Shown: positions 37,058-48,662, numbered from the stretch's first letter. The stretch is DNA of 64,000 bases from Nitrosomonas sp. (GCF_020852615.1 NZ_JADZAJ010000039.1:1-64000); one strand, 5' to 3'. Translations and numbers: made by a program. The notes: generated from the sequence alone by a model not told the origin.

Positions 37058-40000
37058 ATGCTGCAATTTTGCGGGCGCAATGCGCTTTCTCTCTTTCGTC
37101 TGGAACGTCTGCTTCACTCAGTTCAGGCAATCGTACCGCAAATTTCTGCCATTACTGCTGATTACCGCTACTTCTGCCAGGCCGGGCGTGATTTGACGCC
37201 GGACGAAATCAGCCGGTTGCAGCAGCTGCTGGATGCCGATGAAACCGGAGTGCAGCCTTCTCCGGACAGTGAACTGTTACTGGTTGTCCCTCGTCCCGGC
37301 ACGATTTCTGCCTGGTCTTCCAAAGCCACTGACATAGCCCGTTGCTGCGGTCTGAACAGCATCGAACGGCTGGAGCGCGGTATTTCCTATACGCTTCACT
37401 GCCGGATGACACCGTTGCCGGAGCAGATTTCACAAATTGGCGCCTGTTTGCATGACCGCATGACTGAAGTGGTGCTGTGCTCATTGTCAGAAGCAACCGT
37501 CCTGTTTCACCATTCCGAACCGGGTGCACTGGGTGAAATTGATATAACGGGCAGAGGAAGGGACGCCCTGTTGCAGGCCAACCGGGAAATGGGGCTGGCG
37601 CTGTCGCCCGATGAAATTGAGTATCTGCTGGCGTATTTCGCCCGCATTGAGCGTAACCCGACCGATGTTGAGCTGATGATGTTTGCGCAGGCCAATTCGG
37701 AGCATTGCCGCCACAAGATTTTCAATGCTGACTGGGTAATTGATGGTGTTCCGCAGCCACATTCGCTGTTTGGCATGATTCGGCATACGCACCAAAGCCA
37801 TCCCCGGCACACGATTGTGGCCTACTCGGATAATGCTGCGATTCTGGAAGGGGAAACCATTGAGCGGTTTTATCCCGGACGGGGGAACAGATACGGATAC
37901 GAACCGGAGTTCACTCACTGGCTGGTCAAGGTAGAAACACATAATCATCCGACAGCGATTTCCCCTTTTCCGGGTGCTGCAACCGGTGTGGGAGGAGAAA
38001 TCCGAGATGAAGGGGCAACCGGTTCTGGTGCGAAACCCAGAGCCGGCCTGACCGGATTCAGTGTTTCCAACCTGCGTATTCCCGAAGCGATCCAGCCCTG
38101 GGAAGCGGGTGATTATGGCAAACCGGGGCATATTGCTTCCGCACTCGACATCATGCTGACTGCCCCGATTGGTGGTGCAGCATTCAGCAATGAATTCGGC
38201 CGCCCCAATCTGGCAGGGTATTTCCGTACTTATGAAGTGGAAGTCAGCGGCCAGATGCGCGGCTACCACAAACCCATCATGCTGGCTGGCGGCATCGGCC
38301 AGATTTCTGCCTCGCACACCGTGAAAGAACCTTTCCCGCCAGGCACCTTACTGATCCACCTGGGTGGGCCGGGCATGGCAATCGGGTTGGGGGGCGGTGC
38401 GGCATCCAGCATGGATGCCGGCACCAATGAAGAAGCACTCGATTTCAATTCGGTGCAGCGCGGTAATGCTGAAATGCAGCGGCGTGCGCAGGAAGTGATC
38501 GATCGTTGCTGGCAACAGGCCCGTAATGGGCAGCCCAATCCGATTCTGGCTATCCATGATGTGGGTGCGGGCGGGCTTTCCAATGCTTTGCCGGAACTGG
38601 TGCATGGCGCTGAACGCGGTGGCCGGTTTGATCTGCGTGCAGTGCCTTCCGATGAACCGGGCATGTCACCCATGCAGATCTGGTGTAACGAATCACAGGA
38701 GCGTTATGTGCTGGCCATTCATCCGGAATCCCTTCCCCTGTTCCAGGCAATCTGCGAACGTGAGCGCTGCCCCTTTGCCGTGGTAGGTGAGGCGCTGGCA
38801 GAGCCGCAACTGATTGTGACTGATGAATGCTCGTCCATCCGTCCGGCAGATATCCCTTTACCCGTATTGCTGGGCAAACCGCCCAGAATGGTACGCGATG
38901 TACAGCGTATTTCCCCTGCACCTGCCCCGCTGGATAAAAGCATTATCCGCTTGCAAGAGGCTGCCAGTCGCGTGCTGCGCTTGCCTGCCGTGGCGAATAA
39001 ATCCTTTCTGATCACAATTGGTGATCGCAGCGTTGGCGGTCAGACGGCACGGGATCAGATGGTTGGCCCGTGGCAGGTGCCGGTGGCCGATGTTGCGGTC
39101 ACAACCAGTGGTTTTCAAACGTATCTGGGAGAAGCGTTTGCACTGGGGGAACGCACGCCGCTGGCGGTGATTAATGCTGCCGGCTCGGCACGCATGGCGG
39201 TGGGAGAAGCCATAACCAATCTGGCTGCTGCTGCGATTGCTGATCTGGGGATGGTCCGGTTATCTGCCAACTGGATGGCGGCAGCCGGCCACCCGGGTGA
39301 GGATGTGGCGCTGTACGACGCTGTGCGCGCCGTGGGAATGGAATTGTGCCCCACCCTGGGAATCAGCATTCCGGTAGGCAAGGATTCGTTATCGATGAAA
39401 ACAGCCTGGCACGATACACAGCAGATGCGGCAGAAAGAAGTGGTTGCCCCGCTTTCACTGATTGTTTCTGCCTTTGCCAAAATATCCGATGCACGCAAGA
39501 CGCTTACACCGCAATTGTGCACGGATAAAGGCGAAACCGGGCTGATTCTGATTGATCTTGGCAAGGGCAGGAATCGGCTGGGTGGGTCAGCACTGGCACA
39601 GGTTTATGCTCAATCGGGCAGTGATGCCCCTGATCTGGAAAATCCGGCACAGCTCAAAGCCTTTTTTGATGCCATTCAGATACTCAATAGTCGCGGATTG
39701 CTGCTGGCTTATCACGATCGTTCCGATGGCGGTCTGTTCGCCACCTTATGCGAAATGGCCTTTGCCGGACATTGCGGTATCAGCATCACACTGGATCCGC
39801 TGATCTCCGGCATGGCGGATGATGCAGATGAACAGGTGCTATCGGTCTTGTTTAACGAGGAGCTTGGTGCTGTTATCCAGATCGGGGCTCGCCACCATGA
39901 TGCAGTAATGGCAGTTCTGGCGGATGCAGGATTGCAGCAGGTGAGCCACGTTATTGGCAGCCCGAACCAGCGAGATCAGCAGGATAACCGACAGGATGTT

Positions 40001-40990
40001 ATTCGCCTGATGTGTGGCAATAAAGTGGTCTTCCAGGAAGAACGTGCGGTGTTACAGCGTCTCTGGTCGGAAACGAGCTTCCATATGCAAAAATTGCGGG
40101 ATCATCCCGAATGCGCCCGCCAGGAATTTGACCGGATTCTGGATACGGATGATCCGGGGTTGTATGCGCAGCTGACGTTTTCACTCACCGATCCTGTTTT
40201 TGTGCCGAATCTGCTTGTCAGCCGTCCGGCAGTTGCTGTTTTGCGTGAGCAGGGCGTAAACGGCCATGTGGAAATGGCAGCAGCGTTTGATCGTGCCGGG
40301 TTTGATGCCGTGGATGTGCACATGAGCGATATTCTGTCCGGGCGAGTTGCGCTGTCTGAATTCAAAGGGCTGATTGCCGGTGGTGGATTTTCTTACGGTG
40401 ATGTACTGGGTGCAGGCCGTGGATGGGCGCAGTCCATTCTGTTCAACGACCGGGCACGGGATGAATTCGCCGCATTCTTCTCCCGCACGGACACCTTCGC
40501 GCTGGGTGTATGCAATGGCTGTCAGATGATGAGCCACCTGCAGGCAATCATTCCGGGAACAGCGCACTGGCCACGTTTTGGACGTAACCGTTCCGAGCAG
40601 TTTGAAGCGCGTTTCGTCATGGTTAGAATCGGGAACAGCCCTTCCCTGTTTTTTGACGGCATGACCGGCAGCGCTATGCCAGTTACGGTTGCGCATGGTG
40701 AAGGCTATGCACAGTTCCGTGATAATGAACAGCTGCTTGCGGCTCGGGCCTATGTTGCACTGCAGTTTGTCGATAACCGGGGTGTACTGACGGAAACTTA
40801 TCCGCTGAATCCTAACGGCTCACCCGCAGGTATTACCGGTCTGACTTCGACCGACGGCCGGGTAACCATCCTGATGCCGCATCCCGAACGGATTTTCCGT
40901 ACCGTTCAGCATTCTTGGCACCCCGACGACTGGCCAGAGGATTCACCCTGGATGAGAATGTTCCGGAACGCCCGCAAATGGGTGGACTGA
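37058..40990 (+). CDS. purL: Phosphoribosylformylglycinamidine synthase PurL (large form)
   Basis: 1310 aa, the single-chain FGAM synthase of Gram-negative bacteria. An N-terminal domain is followed by two PurM-like ATP-binding halves ([20 protein letters not shown] and [18 protein letters not shown], given in parts) and a C-terminal class-I glutaminase with nucleophile Cys in GVCNGCQMM and the late MPHPERIFR. It converts FGAR to FGAM with glutamine and ATP. It is transcribed alone, ending at a hairpin terminator. Confidence 0.98.
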   Translation: MLQFCGRNALSLFRLERLLHSVQAIVPQISAITADYRYFCQAGRDLTPDEISRLQQLLDADETGVQPSPDSELLLVVPRPGTISAWSSKATDIARCCGLNSIERLERGISYTLHCRMTPLPEQISQIGACLHDRMTEVVLCSLSEATVLFHHSEPGALGEIDITGRGRDALLQANREMGLALSPDEIEYLLAYFARIERNPTDVELMMFAQANSEHCRHKIFNADWVIDGVPQPHSLFGMIRHTHQSHPRHTIVAYSDNAAILEGETIERFYPGRGNRYGYEPEFTHWLVKVETHNHPTAISPFPGAATGVGGEIRDEGATGSGAKPRAGLTGFSVSNLRIPEAIQPWEAGDYGKPGHIASALDIMLTAPIGGAAFSNEFGRPNLAGYFRTYEVEVSGQMRGYHKPIMLAGGIGQISASHTVKEPFPPGTLLIHLGGPGMAIGLGGGAASSMDAGTNEEALDFNSVQRGNAEMQRRAQEVIDRCWQQARNGQPNPILAIHDVGAGGLSNALPELVHGAERGGRFDLRAVPSDEPGMSPMQIWCNESQERYVLAIHPESLPLFQAICERERCPFAVVGEALAEPQLIVTDECSSIRPADIPLPVLLGKPPRMVRDVQRISPAPAPLDKSIIRLQEAASRVLRLPAVANKSFLITIGDRSVGGQTARDQMVGPWQVPVADVAVTTSGFQTYLGEAFALGERTPLAVINAAGSARMAVGEAITNLAAAAIADLGMVRLSANWMAAAGHPGEDVALYDAVRAVGMELCPTLGISIPVGKDSLSMKTAWHDTQQMRQKEVVAPLSLIVSAFAKISDARKTLTPQLCTDKGETGLILIDLGKGRNRLGGSALAQVYAQSGSDAPDLENPAQLKAFFDAIQILNSRGLLLAYHDRSDGGLFATLCEMAFAGHCGISITLDPLISGMADDADEQVLSVLFNEELGAVIQIGARHHDAVMAVLADAGLQQVSHVIGSPNQRDQQDNRQDVIRLMCGNKVVFQEERAVLQRLWSETSFHMQKLRDHPECARQEFDRILDTDDPGLYAQLTFSLTDPVFVPNLLVSRPAVAVLREQGVNGHVEMAAAFDRAGFDAVDVHMSDILSGRVALSEFKGLIAGGGFSYGDVLGAGRGWAQSILFNDRARDEFAAFFSRTDTFALGVCNGCQMMSHLQAIIPGTAHWPRFGRNRSEQFEARFVMVRIGNSPSLFFDGMTGSAMPVTVAHGEGYAQFRDNEQLLAARAYVALQFVDNRGVLTETYPLNPNGSPAGITGLTSTDGRVTILMPHPERIFRTVQHSWHPDDWPEDSPWMRMFRNARKWVD

Positions 40991-40992
40991 TT

Positions 40993-41021
40993 CGGGGTGA
41001 TAGGTTTTATTACCCGTTTTT
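40993..41021 (+). terminator. Candidate terminator of purL
   Basis: CGGGGTGATA pairs with TATTACCCG (one bulged G, one G-U pair), followed by TTTTTAC. It begins 2 bp after the purL stop and 24 bp before the next start. Confidence 0.6.
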
Positions 41022-41044
41022 ACTGATTACCAGGAAAAATAACC

Positions 41045-42322
41045 ATGATTGATTTCAGACCGGGCTGGCGATTAGCCATAAGCAGTTTGCTGTTGCTGGG
41101 AGGGGTAACCGTTATTTCCAATGTTTCTGCCCGGGCCGGATCGGAAAAAAAGCCTGACACCAGTGAACAGGTGATACAAAACCAGTCACAGAACCAGTGT
41201 GTGCCGGTGGCAGACTGGGTGGTTCCCGGCAGGGGAGAGGTAACTCTGGCCAGTGTGCTGGCTTCAGTGAAAGACAAATCAGTCGTGTTGCTGGGTGAAA
41301 CCCATATCAACCCCGAACATCATCGCTGGCAGTTACAGATGCTGGCTGCTTTGCATGCGGTACGTCCGGATATGGTGATTGGCTTTGAGATGTTTCCACG
41401 ACGGGTGCAGAAAGTGCTGGATCAATGGGTGGCGGGTGAACTGACAGAATCCGAATTTTTATTGCGTTCAGAATGGCAGTCTGTCTGGAGTACCGATGCC
41501 GGTTTGTATCTGCCCCTGTTCCATTTTGCACGAATGAATCGTATCCCGATGCGCGCACTCAACATCGATATGCACTTGCGGCAGGCTGTTACGGCAAAGG
41601 GATTTGACAGTGTGCCGGAAAAAGACAGGGAAGGTATCACCCGTCCCGCGCCACCTGTGCCGGAATACCTGGAATTTCTGCTGCCAATTTATCAGCAGCA
41701 TAATCGCACCAGCCATAAAACGGCCGGTAATAAGCAGAAACCTGGCCTGTATGATGCGGATTTTCTGCGATTTGTTGTCAGTCAGCAGTTATGGGACCGG
41801 GCAATGGCACAGGAAATTCATGCCACGCTGAACCGGTATGACAGGCATAAGAAGCCGCTGGTAGTTGGCATTATGGGATCCGGGCATATTTTTGGAGGAT
41901 TCGGGGTTCCGCATCAGTTAAAAGATCTGGGTGTGAAAAAAACGGGTTCATTGCTGCCATGGGATACCGGTCGATCCTGTAAATCGCTGGTTGAAGGCTA
42001 TGCTGATGCGGTATTCGGGCTGGCCCCGTTTGCTGCGGAACCAGGTACGTCTTCGCATCAGCGCCTGGGTATCGGTTTTGAGTTCAGTAAAAAAACCGGT
42101 GGAGCACTCGTGCTGCAGGTTGAGCCAGGCAGTATTGCTGAATCTGCCGGACTGCAGGCTGGCGATGTGATTCTGGGAATGGCTGGCAGTGCAATCAGGG
42201 AAAGCGGCGAGGTTGTCGCTACGGTTAAACGTCAGGCGCCGGGCACCTGGCTGCCGCTAAAAGTATTGCGGGAAGGTGTAACGATTGAAGTTATCGCAAA
42301 ATTTCCGCCATTAACCCGATAA
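41045..42322 (+). CDS. ChaN/DUF399-family protein with C-terminal PDZ domain
   Basis: 425 aa. A signal peptide (LAISSLLLLGGVTVISNVSARA) shows export. The ChaN/DUF399 domain spans about residues 65-320, with VVLLGETHINPEHH, IGFEMFPRRVQ and the later IMGSGH. A PDZ domain (about 340-420; VEPGSIAESAGLQAGDVIL) closes the protein. ChaN of Campylobacter is a haem-binding lipoprotein; the conserved Glu-His residues also resemble TraB/PrgY-type hydrolases. In an organism rich in haem proteins a haem role is possible but not shown. No lipobox is seen. It converges on glrR with 12 bp between stops. Confidence 0.87.
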   Translation: MIDFRPGWRLAISSLLLLGGVTVISNVSARAGSEKKPDTSEQVIQNQSQNQCVPVADWVVPGRGEVTLASVLASVKDKSVVLLGETHINPEHHRWQLQMLAALHAVRPDMVIGFEMFPRRVQKVLDQWVAGELTESEFLLRSEWQSVWSTDAGLYLPLFHFARMNRIPMRALNIDMHLRQAVTAKGFDSVPEKDREGITRPAPPVPEYLEFLLPIYQQHNRTSHKTAGNKQKPGLYDADFLRFVVSQQLWDRAMAQEIHATLNRYDRHKKPLVVGIMGSGHIFGGFGVPHQLKDLGVKKTGSLLPWDTGRSCKSLVEGYADAVFGLAPFAAEPGTSSHQRLGIGFEFSKKTGGALVLQVEPGSIAESAGLQAGDVILGMAGSAIRESGEVVATVKRQAPGTWLPLKVLREGVTIEVIAKFPPLTR

Positions 42323-42334
42323 GATAACCGGATA

Positions 42335-43702
42335 TCAGGCCTTTTCCTGCAATGATTTGTAAAGTGTGAAATCCAGCTGGTGCCGTTGCAGCAGCTTGTA
42401 AAACTCGGTACGGTTACGCTTGGCCAGTTTGGCTGCCTGAGTCACATTACCAGATGTGATCTTCAGCACCTTGACCAGATAATCTCTTTCAAACTGCCTG
42501 CGGGCATCTTCAAATGAGGTCATCTGTTCTTCATCCTTGTGCATGGCGTCGCGAACCAGCTCACCGGAAATAAGCGGAACGGCACTCATGACGACGCTTT
42601 GCTCAATGACATTCATCAGCTGGCGAATATTACCGGGCCAGGAAGAAGCCAGTAAAAAGCTGGTTGCTTCTGGAGAAAACCCGTTAACCTCCTTTTGATG
42701 CTTCTCCGCAAATACGCGCAGAAAATGATTGGCCAGCAGGGGGATATCCTCATTGCGCTGGGCAAGTGAGGGGATCGACAATCCCACTACAAACAGCCGG
42801 TAGTACAGATCTTCACGAAAATTTCCCTCCTCGATTTCGGATTTCAGATCCCTGTGCGTGGCGGAAATAATGCGTACATCAATCGGAACCGTTTGTGGGG
42901 AGCCTACTGGCCGGATAACCCTTTCCTGCAGCGCATGCAGCAGTTTTGCCTGGAGCAGTAAAGGCATATCGCCAATCTCGTCCAGAAATAAACTGCCTCC
43001 TTCGGCTTGCTGAAATAATCCCTTGTGATCCCGCACCGCACCGGTAAAAGCCCCTTTAGCATGGCCGAACAGTTCGGATTCCAGTAACTGTTCCGGAATG
43101 GCGGCACAATTGATGGTGACGAACGGCTGATCACAACGCCGGGATGCCTGGTGGATGGCACGGGCAAACAGTTCCTTGCCGACGCCGCTTTCACCGGACA
43201 GCAGTACGCTGGCATCTCCTTGGGCTACCCGGTCTACTTTGGCCAGCAGATCTTCCATGACCGCACTTTGGGTAATGATGGCTTTACGCCATGAAGATAC
43301 CGGCTCCTTTCCGGGAAGCGTCTCAACGGCTGGTGCCATATCAATCGCACGTTCCACCTGGCTCAGCAGGATTTTTGGATCGTAAGGTTTGGTGAGGTAG
43401 CCAAAAATTCCGCGTTGTGTTGCTGTGACCGCATCCGGAATGGTGCCGTAAGCCGTCAGGATAATGACCGGCAGTGTGGGAATGTTGCGATGAATGTGAT
43501 CAAACAGTGCCATCCCATCCAGACCACCCATTTGCATGTCGCTGATAACGAGGTGCGGGCGGGAAATGTCAAGATAATTGATTGCTGCTTCGGCACTGTC
43601 CGCAAGCATGGTTTCATAGCCGGCAGCAGTCAGGCGGATGGAAAGCAGCTCCAGCAGATCCCTGTCATCATCCACTAAAAGAATTTTTTTGTTTTGCGTC
43701 AT
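42335..43702 (-). CDS. glrR: Sigma-54-dependent response regulator GlrR
   Basis: 455 aa. The receiver domain has the acidic triplet DDD (11-13) and phospho-acceptor Asp55. The AAA+ domain has a P-loop SGESGVGKE, the sigma-54 contact loop GAFTGA, and Walker B LFLDEIGD. A Fis-type helix-turn-helix ends it (SGNVTQAAKLAKRNRTEFYKLL). The close match in the C-terminus and the flanking genes identify GlrR (QseF). It activates RpoN promoters; in enterics these include glmY, which is not evident here. Last gene of the glrK-qseG-glrR run. Confidence 0.94.
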   Translation of the reverse strand: MTQNKKILLVDDDRDLLELLSIRLTAAGYETMLADSAEAAINYLDISRPHLVISDMQMGGLDGMALFDHIHRNIPTLPVIILTAYGTIPDAVTATQRGIFGYLTKPYDPKILLSQVERAIDMAPAVETLPGKEPVSSWRKAIITQSAVMEDLLAKVDRVAQGDASVLLSGESGVGKELFARAIHQASRRCDQPFVTINCAAIPEQLLESELFGHAKGAFTGAVRDHKGLFQQAEGGSLFLDEIGDMPLLLQAKLLHALQERVIRPVGSPQTVPIDVRIISATHRDLKSEIEEGNFREDLYYRLFVVGLSIPSLAQRNEDIPLLANHFLRVFAEKHQKEVNGFSPEATSFLLASSWPGNIRQLMNVIEQSVVMSAVPLISGELVRDAMHKDEEQMTSFEDARRQFERDYLVKVLKITSGNVTQAAKLAKRNRTEFYKLLQRHQLDFTLYKSLQEKA

Positions 43703-43714
43703 TTTATGTACGGG

Positions 43715-44266
43715 TCAAAGCGTATTTTTACGCATCAGGTGTTTTTCAATATTTTTAATTGCGTTGATTTTACTCTTTAATGTTTTGATTTCTGCTTCGG
43801 ATGAATGTAATTTTTCAGTCAGATTTTCGATTTGCACTTTCGCAGCCCGCTGCTGTTTGAGTAACGTTACCAGCAGTTTTTTGAAGGCTATCGTATCCGG
43901 TGCGGAGGGTTCAACCTGTTCAGGAAGTGTTTCCATCAGTTTCAGCGCCCCTTGTGTGGTTTGAAAGCCGGTGTTTGGCAAGGTCAGCAACAGCAGCAAT
44001 TTAAGCCGCTGCTGTATATCGGTACTTTCCCGATAGTGGCTGTTTGCATATTTGTATTCTTTCAAAAGTGCGGCTTTAGACATGCCTTGCAGCGAATCAT
44101 AGTAATGCATCAGTTCACTCAGGCTGTTTTCCGACTCCCGGATGATATGGATTTCCTCCCTGACAGGCACCTGTACGGGTTGGGCTGGCGGATGCACACA
44201 CCCTGCCAGCACTGCGGACAGAACGATCAGTCCTGTTATCACCAGACTGATCCGATACCCTGCCAT
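43715..44266 (-). CDS. qseG: QseG/YfhG-like lipoprotein of the GlrKR system
   Basis: 183 aa from ATG 44266, which places a lipoprotein signal (LVITGLIVLSAVLAGC) at the N-terminus. An alternative ATG at 44401 overlaps the glrK stop as ATGA and would add 45 residues with an LPKLPKLPMLPK repeat; the overlap favours it, the signal peptide argues against it. The mature protein is helical with a C-terminal coiled coil (about 130-180, heptads of Leu/Ile). It sits between kinase and regulator, as in E. coli glrK-yfhG-glrR. YfhG/QseG is an outer-membrane lipoprotein that binds the kinase. Confidence 0.8.
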   Translation of the reverse strand: MAGYRISLVITGLIVLSAVLAGCVHPPAQPVQVPVREEIHIIRESENSLSELMHYYDSLQGMSKAALLKEYKYANSHYRESTDIQQRLKLLLLLTLPNTGFQTTQGALKLMETLPEQVEPSAPDTIAFKKLLVTLLKQQRAAKVQIENLTEKLHSSEAEIKTLKSKINAIKNIEKHLMRKNTL

Positions 44267-44397
44267 CCGGATCAGGCTTGCCGGAATCCTGCTGAACGTG
44301 TCTTTTGGCAGCATTGGCAGTTTTGGTAACTTTGGCAGGTATGGAGCGGACAGAATCAGGGTATTCGGGAAGGGGGTTGATAATTTGAGAATACTTG

Positions 44398-45900
44398 TCA
44401 TGTTATAGATTCAGAATGATTAAGGGGTAACGTTAGCCGGAAATGGGCGCCGTGTTTTCCGGCCTCCTGGATAAGCTCGATATTTCCGCCGTGCGCAATT
44501 GCATATTCCTTTGCAATTGCCAGACCCAGGCCGGTACCTCTGACAGAGCTTTCAGACGGCGTATTGCGGCCCTGGTAAAAAGGTTCGAATATCTGGTTTC
44601 CATCAATACTATCCACGCCCGGGCCAGCGTCTTGTACGTCGATTTGCACATTGTCGCTATTGTACGACGCCACTATCTCAATAAGACTGCCTGCCGGAGA
44701 AAATTTGATTGCATTGGAAAGCAGGTTATCAAAAATAATATCCAGTTTCTGCTTGTCACATTTCAGGGATAACTCCGGGCAATCCAGCCTGATTTTGAGG
44801 TTTTTGCTCAGAACAGAAAGATTTTGTGCCTGTATCACCGAATGAATGATCTGCTTCAGGTTAACGTGTTGTTTAACGAGCGTGATAATTTCTGCCTGAA
44901 GTGCACTGAAATTCAGCAGATCCTCAATCCGTCTTTGCAGCTGCATGCTGCCGGTATGGAGGATTCCTGCGATAAGCTGCTGTTTTTGATTGAGTTCTCC
45001 CGTAACACCTTCCGCCAGTAAATCTGCACCTTCACGAATAGCGGTCAGTGGTGTTTTTAATTCATGAGAAATATGACGAAAGAACTGTATTTTCTGGCTT
45101 TCCAGCTTGAGCAAACGCTGCCGCAGCCAGTTCAGCCGTTCCCCGATATAAACGAGGTTTTGCGGCCCGTTGACACGAATAGACTGAGTAAGATCACCCC
45201 GGCCCATTTGCGCAATGGCTTCATCGATCTGGCGAACCGGGCGAGCAATGAATACAGATAAACTCAGCGCAAGAAAAATAACCAGTGGAACCAGGGTCAG
45301 TAATTCCCATTCGACCAGGGAGCGGGTTTGTGTGGCAATTTCATCCATACTCCCCACGTTTTGCTCGATGATATGGAAACTGTTGGTGGAAAATTCCTGC
45401 GTCAGTGAGAGCAGCATTGCAAAACGTTCAAGCAGATACTGCAGTTCCTGCGGATGCTCTTTTAAGCTCAGCATTTCCCTGAAAAGGCTGAGTTCGAGCA
45501 AACGCATTTTTTCTAACGGCAGTTGCTGTTCCGGGCGGGTGGAAATAGCAGCAAGATGATTGGTAATGTTTTCAAACTTGGTATGGGCGAGAAAATAGCC
45601 TTCCAGCAGGGAAGCATCATCCAGTACCAGCGCATGCTGTACACTTCGCTCCATTGCCATGATCTCACCGATGATAACGCTGATGCCATTCGTGATTTGT
45701 GTGGCCTGGTAGATGTTGTTCCGGCTTTGTTCGGATAACTGATCAATGCGCACGGCGCTGTATATCAGCGCGCCGATCAGCGGCAGTCCGACAATGAAAA
45801 ACCCCATTAAAATCCAGGACAGAAATGATTTCGGCTTATATCTGGACCCGGTTTTCCGGCGTGTTTGCTCGGGTGATGAAACATCGGTAGAAATTTTCAT
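44398..45900 (-). CDS. glrK: Sensor histidine kinase GlrK
   Basis: 500 aa. Two membrane helices (about 27-50 and 199-219) flank a helical periplasmic sensor. A HAMP domain follows (ARPVRQIDEAIAQMGRGDLT), then the H-box HISHELKTP with phospho-acceptor His279, N-box DNLLSNAIKFSP, G1 DAGPGVD and G2 GTGLGLAIAKE. Its partner is the sigma-54 regulator two genes downstream. In enterics GlrK (QseE) senses envelope-related signals; the signal here is unknown. Confidence 0.93.
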   Translation of the reverse strand: MKISTDVSSPEQTRRKTGSRYKPKSFLSWILMGFFIVGLPLIGALIYSAVRIDQLSEQSRNNIYQATQITNGISVIIGEIMAMERSVQHALVLDDASLLEGYFLAHTKFENITNHLAAISTRPEQQLPLEKMRLLELSLFREMLSLKEHPQELQYLLERFAMLLSLTQEFSTNSFHIIEQNVGSMDEIATQTRSLVEWELLTLVPLVIFLALSLSVFIARPVRQIDEAIAQMGRGDLTQSIRVNGPQNLVYIGERLNWLRQRLLKLESQKIQFFRHISHELKTPLTAIREGADLLAEGVTGELNQKQQLIAGILHTGSMQLQRRIEDLLNFSALQAEIITLVKQHVNLKQIIHSVIQAQNLSVLSKNLKIRLDCPELSLKCDKQKLDIIFDNLLSNAIKFSPAGSLIEIVASYNSDNVQIDVQDAGPGVDSIDGNQIFEPFYQGRNTPSESSVRGTGLGLAIAKEYAIAHGGNIELIQEAGKHGAHFRLTLPLNHSESIT

Positions 45901-46025
45901 AGTGCAGGTTTACCTTTCATGCAACCTGGGCGAAAATACCCGGGTAAGAAGCCTTCGGCCATTTCTCCGGTTTTTCCGCAGTGTCCGACTTCCCTGAATT
46001 CCAACAAATAGTGATTTTACCCCTC

Positions 46026-46628
46026 ATGTTGTTGATGATTGATAATTACGATTCCTTTACCTATAACCTGGTGCAGTACCTGGGTGAGCTGGGCGAGGAA
46101 GTCATGGTTGTTCGAAATGACGAAATTACACTGGAAGCCGTTCAGCAGCTGAATCCTGCCGGTGTTGTCATTTCACCGGGCCCGTGCACGCCCGATGAGG
46201 CGGGTATTTCGATAGAGCTGATCAGCCGGTTTGGCGGAAAGGTTCCTATATTGGGCGTATGCCTGGGTCACCAGAGCATTGGCCAGGCTTTTGGCGGGAG
46301 AATTGTACGTGCCGGAAAAGTTATGCATGGTAAAACTTCACCGGTTTTTCATGATGGCAAAGGTGTCTTCCAGGGGATGCCAAATCCATTCACGGCGACC
46401 CGCTACCATTCACTCGTGATTGAACGCTCGAGTATACCCGACTGTCTTGAAATTTCTGCCTGGACTGAGGATGGCGAGATCATGGGCGTGCGGCATCGCA
46501 CATTGCCTGTTGAGGGCGTGCAGTTTCATCCCGAATCGGTTTTAAGTGAACATGGCCACCAGCTGCTGGGTAATTTCCTTCAAGGTAACCATATTCAACC
46601 GTCTTCTTCGAATCTGTGTAACGCGTGA
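46026..46628 (+). CDS. trpG: Anthranilate synthase glutaminase component
   Basis: 200 aa from ATG 46026, the family start [14 protein letters not shown]; the frame is open 15 codons upstream. It supplies ammonia from glutamine to TrpE. The class-I amidotransferase triad is visible: nucleophile Cys in GVCLGHQ, then His and Glu in VQFHPES. In many bacteria the same subunit also serves PabB. trpE is not in the window. It overlaps trpD by 4 bp. Confidence 0.96.
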   Translation: MLLMIDNYDSFTYNLVQYLGELGEEVMVVRNDEITLEAVQQLNPAGVVISPGPCTPDEAGISIELISRFGGKVPILGVCLGHQSIGQAFGGRIVRAGKVMHGKTSPVFHDGKGVFQGMPNPFTATRYHSLVIERSSIPDCLEISAWTEDGEIMGVRHRTLPVEGVQFHPESVLSEHGHQLLGNFLQGNHIQPSSSNLCNA

Positions 46629-47650
46629 ACCCGCAGATAATTCTTGCCCGAATTCTTGAGCAGCGTGAAATCCCTTACGAGGAAATGGTTGAGCTGATGC
46701 GCGCGATCATGTCGGGAAATGTATCGCCGATCATGACAGCCGCCCTGGTTGCCGGGTTGCGCATGAAACGGGAGAGTATCAGTGAAATCAGTGCAGCTGC
46801 TCAGGTCATGCGCGAGCTGGCTGTGCGTATCGAAGTGGCTGATTCGGGTCATCTGGTCGATACCTGCGGCACCGGCGGGGACGGACGCAGCACTTTCAAT
46901 ATTTCAACCGCTTCTGCTTTTGTAACCGCTGCTGCAGGTGTACAGGTCGCCAAACACGGCGGCCGCTCCGTTTCCAGCAAAGTGGGCAGTGCGGATGTGC
47001 TGGAAGCTATCGGCATTAACCTTAATCAGACACCCGATCAGATTGCCCAATCCATCACCGAAGTCGGTATCGGTTTTATGTTCGCTCCCAATTTTCACCA
47101 TGCCATGAAACATGCGGCCCCTGTTCGGCGCGAATTGGGCGTGCGTACGATTTTCAATATCCTGGGGCCGCTGACCAATCCGGCAGGTGCTAAAAATCAG
47201 TTACTGGGTGTATTCAACCCTGATCTGACCAGCGTGCTGGCACAAGTGCTGCTGCGATTGGGAAGCCGGCATGCCATGATCGTGCACGGCAGTGACGGGC
47301 TGGATGAAATCACGATATCCGGCCCGACCAGAATCGCCGAGCTCAATGCAGGCAAAATCCGGGAATATAGTGTACAACCGGAAGATTTTGATCTGGAACG
47401 CGCCGATATCGCATCGTTGCAGGTGGACAGCACGGAAGAGGCCCGGAATATGCTTTTATCCGTACTGGATAATCGTTCCGGCCCCGCCAGGGATATTGTT
47501 CTGCTTAATGCTGGTGCTGCCATTTATGTCGCGGGAAAAGCGGATTCCTGGATTCAGGGTGTGAAAATAGCTCGCGATATGCTGATCAGTGGTGCTGCAA
47601 AACAGAAAATGCAGGCGTTGATTGAATTTTCCAATCGGTTAACAGATTAG
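46625..47650 (+). CDS. trpD: Anthranilate phosphoribosyltransferase
   Basis: 341 aa from GTG 46625, overlapping the trpG stop (GTGA). Second step of tryptophan synthesis. Motifs: [17 protein letters not shown] (PRPP site), [19 protein letters not shown], and the [23 protein letters not shown] segment in the hinge region, cited in parts. Followed 5 bp later by trpC. Confidence 0.97.
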   Translation: MNPQIILARILEQREIPYEEMVELMRAIMSGNVSPIMTAALVAGLRMKRESISEISAAAQVMRELAVRIEVADSGHLVDTCGTGGDGRSTFNISTASAFVTAAAGVQVAKHGGRSVSSKVGSADVLEAIGINLNQTPDQIAQSITEVGIGFMFAPNFHHAMKHAAPVRRELGVRTIFNILGPLTNPAGAKNQLLGVFNPDLTSVLAQVLLRLGSRHAMIVHGSDGLDEITISGPTRIAELNAGKIREYSVQPEDFDLERADIASLQVDSTEEARNMLLSVLDNRSGPARDIVLLNAGAAIYVAGKADSWIQGVKIARDMLISGAAKQKMQALIEFSNRLTD

Positions 47651-47655
47651 TTTGT

Positions 47656-48576
47656 ATGTCAGATATTCTTGATCGCATCCTTGCCGTAAAAAAGCAGGAG
47701 ATCACAGCTGCCAAAGTAAAAAAATCACTGGAAGAAATCCATAAAGAAGCAGCAGGCATGCCTGCTCCGCGTGATTTTTTCCAGGCGATATACCGGCGGG
47801 TCAGCCGGAACCGGGCTGCCGTCATTGCAGAAATTAAACGGGCCAGTCCAAGCAAGGGCCTGCTGCGCGGGCGTACAGAAGCTCATGTAATACAGGCAAC
47901 AGGGTACACGGGAAATTCTCCTGAACAGAATGTGATTCCAGAAGATTTTGTTCCGGCAGAAATTGCGGCCGGTTATGCCAAAAATGGCGCAGCCTGTTTG
48001 TCCGTCCTGACAGATGAACTGTTTTTCATGGGAAGTGCCGATTTTTTACAGCAGGCACGCGCAGCATGCGATTTGCCAGTACTGCGCAAAGATTTTTTGC
48101 TGGATGAATATCAGGTTTATGAGGCGCGCGTGATGGGGGCAGATTGTATTCTGCTGATTGTTGCTGCATTTCTTTCACCGGTTTTCCAGCAGGATGCCAC
48201 TATCCATCAGGGTGACAGTGCACTGGAACGGATGCGTAAGCTCGAAGCCATCGCACAGGCGCTGGGGATGGCAGTGCTGGTGGAAGTACACGATGCGGAT
48301 GAGCTTGATCTGGCGCTGCAGCTGACAACATCGCTGATCGGGATCAACAATCGTAATCTGCGGACTTTTGAAACAACACTGGATACTACGCTGCAACTGG
48401 TTAAACGTATTCCATTCGGGAAAATCGCTGTTACCGAAAGCGGTATCCGCACACCTGCCGATGTGGAAATGATAATTTCCCGCCATGTTTATGCTTTTCT
48501 GATTGGAGAAACATTCATGCGCGCGCCGGATCCGGGCACTGCGCTGGCAAACCTGTTTACAACCAACCTGGCGTAA
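47656..48576 (+). CDS. trpC: Indole-3-glycerol phosphate synthase, with two insertions
   Basis: 306 aa, about 40 more than usual for TrpC. The TIM-barrel active site is intact: [69 protein letters not shown] and VTESGI. Two extra stretches interrupt the barrel loops: about residues 71-95, after SKGLLR and before EDFVPAEIA, and about 173-192, after VAAFL and before MRKLEAIA. Neither disturbs a catalytic strand. The gene is in the trpGDC order; an 86-bp gap precedes cytochrome P460. Confidence 0.95.
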   Translation: MSDILDRILAVKKQEITAAKVKKSLEEIHKEAAGMPAPRDFFQAIYRRVSRNRAAVIAEIKRASPSKGLLRGRTEAHVIQATGYTGNSPEQNVIPEDFVPAEIAAGYAKNGAACLSVLTDELFFMGSADFLQQARAACDLPVLRKDFLLDEYQVYEARVMGADCILLIVAAFLSPVFQQDATIHQGDSALERMRKLEAIAQALGMAVLVEVHDADELDLALQLTTSLIGINNRNLRTFETTLDTTLQLVKRIPFGKIAVTESGIRTPADVEMIISRHVYAFLIGETFMRAPDPGTALANLFTTNLA

Positions 48577-48662
48577 GTTGTGTCATGCCTTCAACCGGAG
48601 AGTACCTCAGCCTGGCTGAAGCAGGAACAATTACGCTGTCAATCCACTAAAAGGAGATCTTT

